From NCBI GenBank assembly GCA_028023455.1, contig JAQFVV010006231.1, positions 3,307,478-3,371,477 on the forward strand: a stretch of DNA of 64,000 bases, given 5' to 3'. This document shows, one piece after another, positions 63,462-64,000 of this stretch; positions within the stretch are counted from its first letter, which is position 1; the number at the start of each line of letters is the position of its first letter. This stretch comes from Epiperipatus broadwayi. Its lineage: Eukaryota > Onychophora > Udeonychophora > Euonychophora > Peripatidae. Under the pieces are notes generated by a model. The model was not told the DNA's origin. It searched no databases and was given only the letters and a program-made list of their open reading frames with translations. The position numbers and the translations under genes were made by a program.

Positions 63462-64000
63462 GTGATTAAAGCATTAGATCATCAAGGTATAGATCCAGGT
63501 TATTGTCATATTTTGAAGAATATTTATAAAAATGCAACAGCAACTATTAGATTACATAATGACACTGGGAAAGTCAACATTGAGAAAGGTGTAAGACAAG
63601 GTGACTCCATATCTCCAAAACTTTTTACAGCAGTGCTGCATGAAGTATTTTGTGGATTAAAATGGGAAACTAAAGGAGTGAAAGTAAATGGTGATTATTT
63701 AAGTCATTTAGATTTCGCAGATGATGTAGTTGTTTTTGCAAATAATGTTTCAGATCTGCAGGAAATGTTGCAGGAATTATCAGATGAAAGTAGGAAAGTA
63801 GGACTAAAGATAAATGTTAAAAAGACTAAAGTAATGTTTAATCGATTTGCTCAAAATATGAAAATAAAGATTGATTATGATGAATTAGAAGAAGTTAATA
63901 GTTATAAATACCTTGGTCAGATTATTAATACAGATGGAAACATAATGGAGGAAATTAATCATAGAATTAAACTTGGTTGGAGTGCTTTTGGTAGAAATAA
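63462..64000 (+). CDS. RTE-type reverse transcriptase, 5'-truncated, runs off window
   Basis: One plus-strand frame stays open for 179 codons from 63462 to the window end. It reads VIKALDHQGIDPGYCHILKN and so on, with the RT signatures VRQGDSISPKLFTAVL, the catalytic LDFADDVVVFAN, GLKINVKKTKVMF and SYKYLGQIIN, ending in KLGWSAFGRN. The FADD motif and these flanking blocks identify an RTE-type non-LTR retrotransposon polymerase. It has no start codon of its own: in-frame stops lie just upstream (63445-63461), and the N-terminal endonuclease and first RT motifs are missing, as in a 5'-truncated LINE copy. The lack of any stop over 179 codons suggests a comparatively young insertion. Confidence 0.9.
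   Translation, partial: MIKALDHQGIDPGYCHILKNIYKNATATIRLHNDTGKVNIEKGVRQGDSISPKLFTAVLHEVFCGLKWETKGVKVNGDYLSHLDFADDVVVFANNVSDLQEMLQELSDESRKVGLKINVKKTKVMFNRFAQNMKIKIDYDELEEVNSYKYLGQIINTDGNIMEEINHRIKLGWSAFGRN

Noticed and set aside
1-64000. CRISPR array or prokaryotic operon
   Set aside because: No regularly spaced repeats with unique spacers, no ribosome-binding-site-linked gene strings; introns and metazoan transposons show a eukaryotic genome.
1-64000. Assignment to a cephalopod on the basis of repeat-rich, microsatellite-rich DNA
   Set aside because: The common tRNA-derived repeat phrases I associate with octopus DNA were not seen and the base composition is more AT-rich; species left open.

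Overview
This window is eukaryotic and metazoan. It is very AT-rich (I estimate about 70-75% A+T by eye), its coding sequence is split by large introns with GT-AG borders, and its other recognisable content is decayed transposable elements of animal types. Several of these are Penelope-like elements (PLEs), non-LTR retrotransposons (an RTE-type family and a second APE-type LINE), hAT-like and TA-flanked DNA elements, a Merlin element and tRNA-derived short repeats. An invertebrate is likely, but I cannot name the species. There are no bacterial-style operons and no CRISPR array.

The one host gene I can support is on the minus strand. Its three 3'-terminal coding exons lie at 28027-28142, 20951-21018 and 19099-19249. 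They join in phase across consensus splice sites and encode the C-terminal domain of AEBP2 (Drosophila jing), an accessory subunit of Polycomb repressive complex 2. The zinc-finger exons should lie at higher coordinates, but I could not find them. The AT-rich sequence from about 10.5 to 19.1 kb lies directly downstream of the stop codon and may be partly a long 3' UTR.

Layout. 0-10.5 kb: the 3' end of an RTE-type LINE, a SINE-like repeat, a hAT-like non-autonomous element holding a 270-bp tandem array, and a decayed coiled-coil coding remnant. 10.5-28.1 kb: the AEBP2 3' end. Its intron between the 68-bp and 116-bp exons holds a 1.1-kb TA-flanked inverted-repeat element and a 3.3-kb Merlin element with unusually long inverted termini. 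29.5-30.5 kb: a direct and inverted cluster of a tRNA-like repeat. 31.8-37.4 kb: two copies of one LINE family, separated by an 816-bp mariner-type MITE. 37.9-41.1 kb: a PLE split by a second PLE family that is arranged as an inverted dimer, with tRNA-like and hammerhead-ribozyme-like segments in each arm. 42.9-44.1 kb: a 1.2-kb fold-back palindrome. 44.1-63.4 kb: mostly featureless AT-rich DNA with microsatellites and small remnants. 63.46-64 kb: an uninterrupted RTE-type reverse transcriptase frame that runs off the window.

The most interesting features are the nested PLE pair with its tRNA-like and hammerhead-like tail, the Merlin element with roughly 1-kb inverted termini, and the 42.9-44.1 kb palindrome. 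Nothing here amounts to a clearly new multi-gene system.
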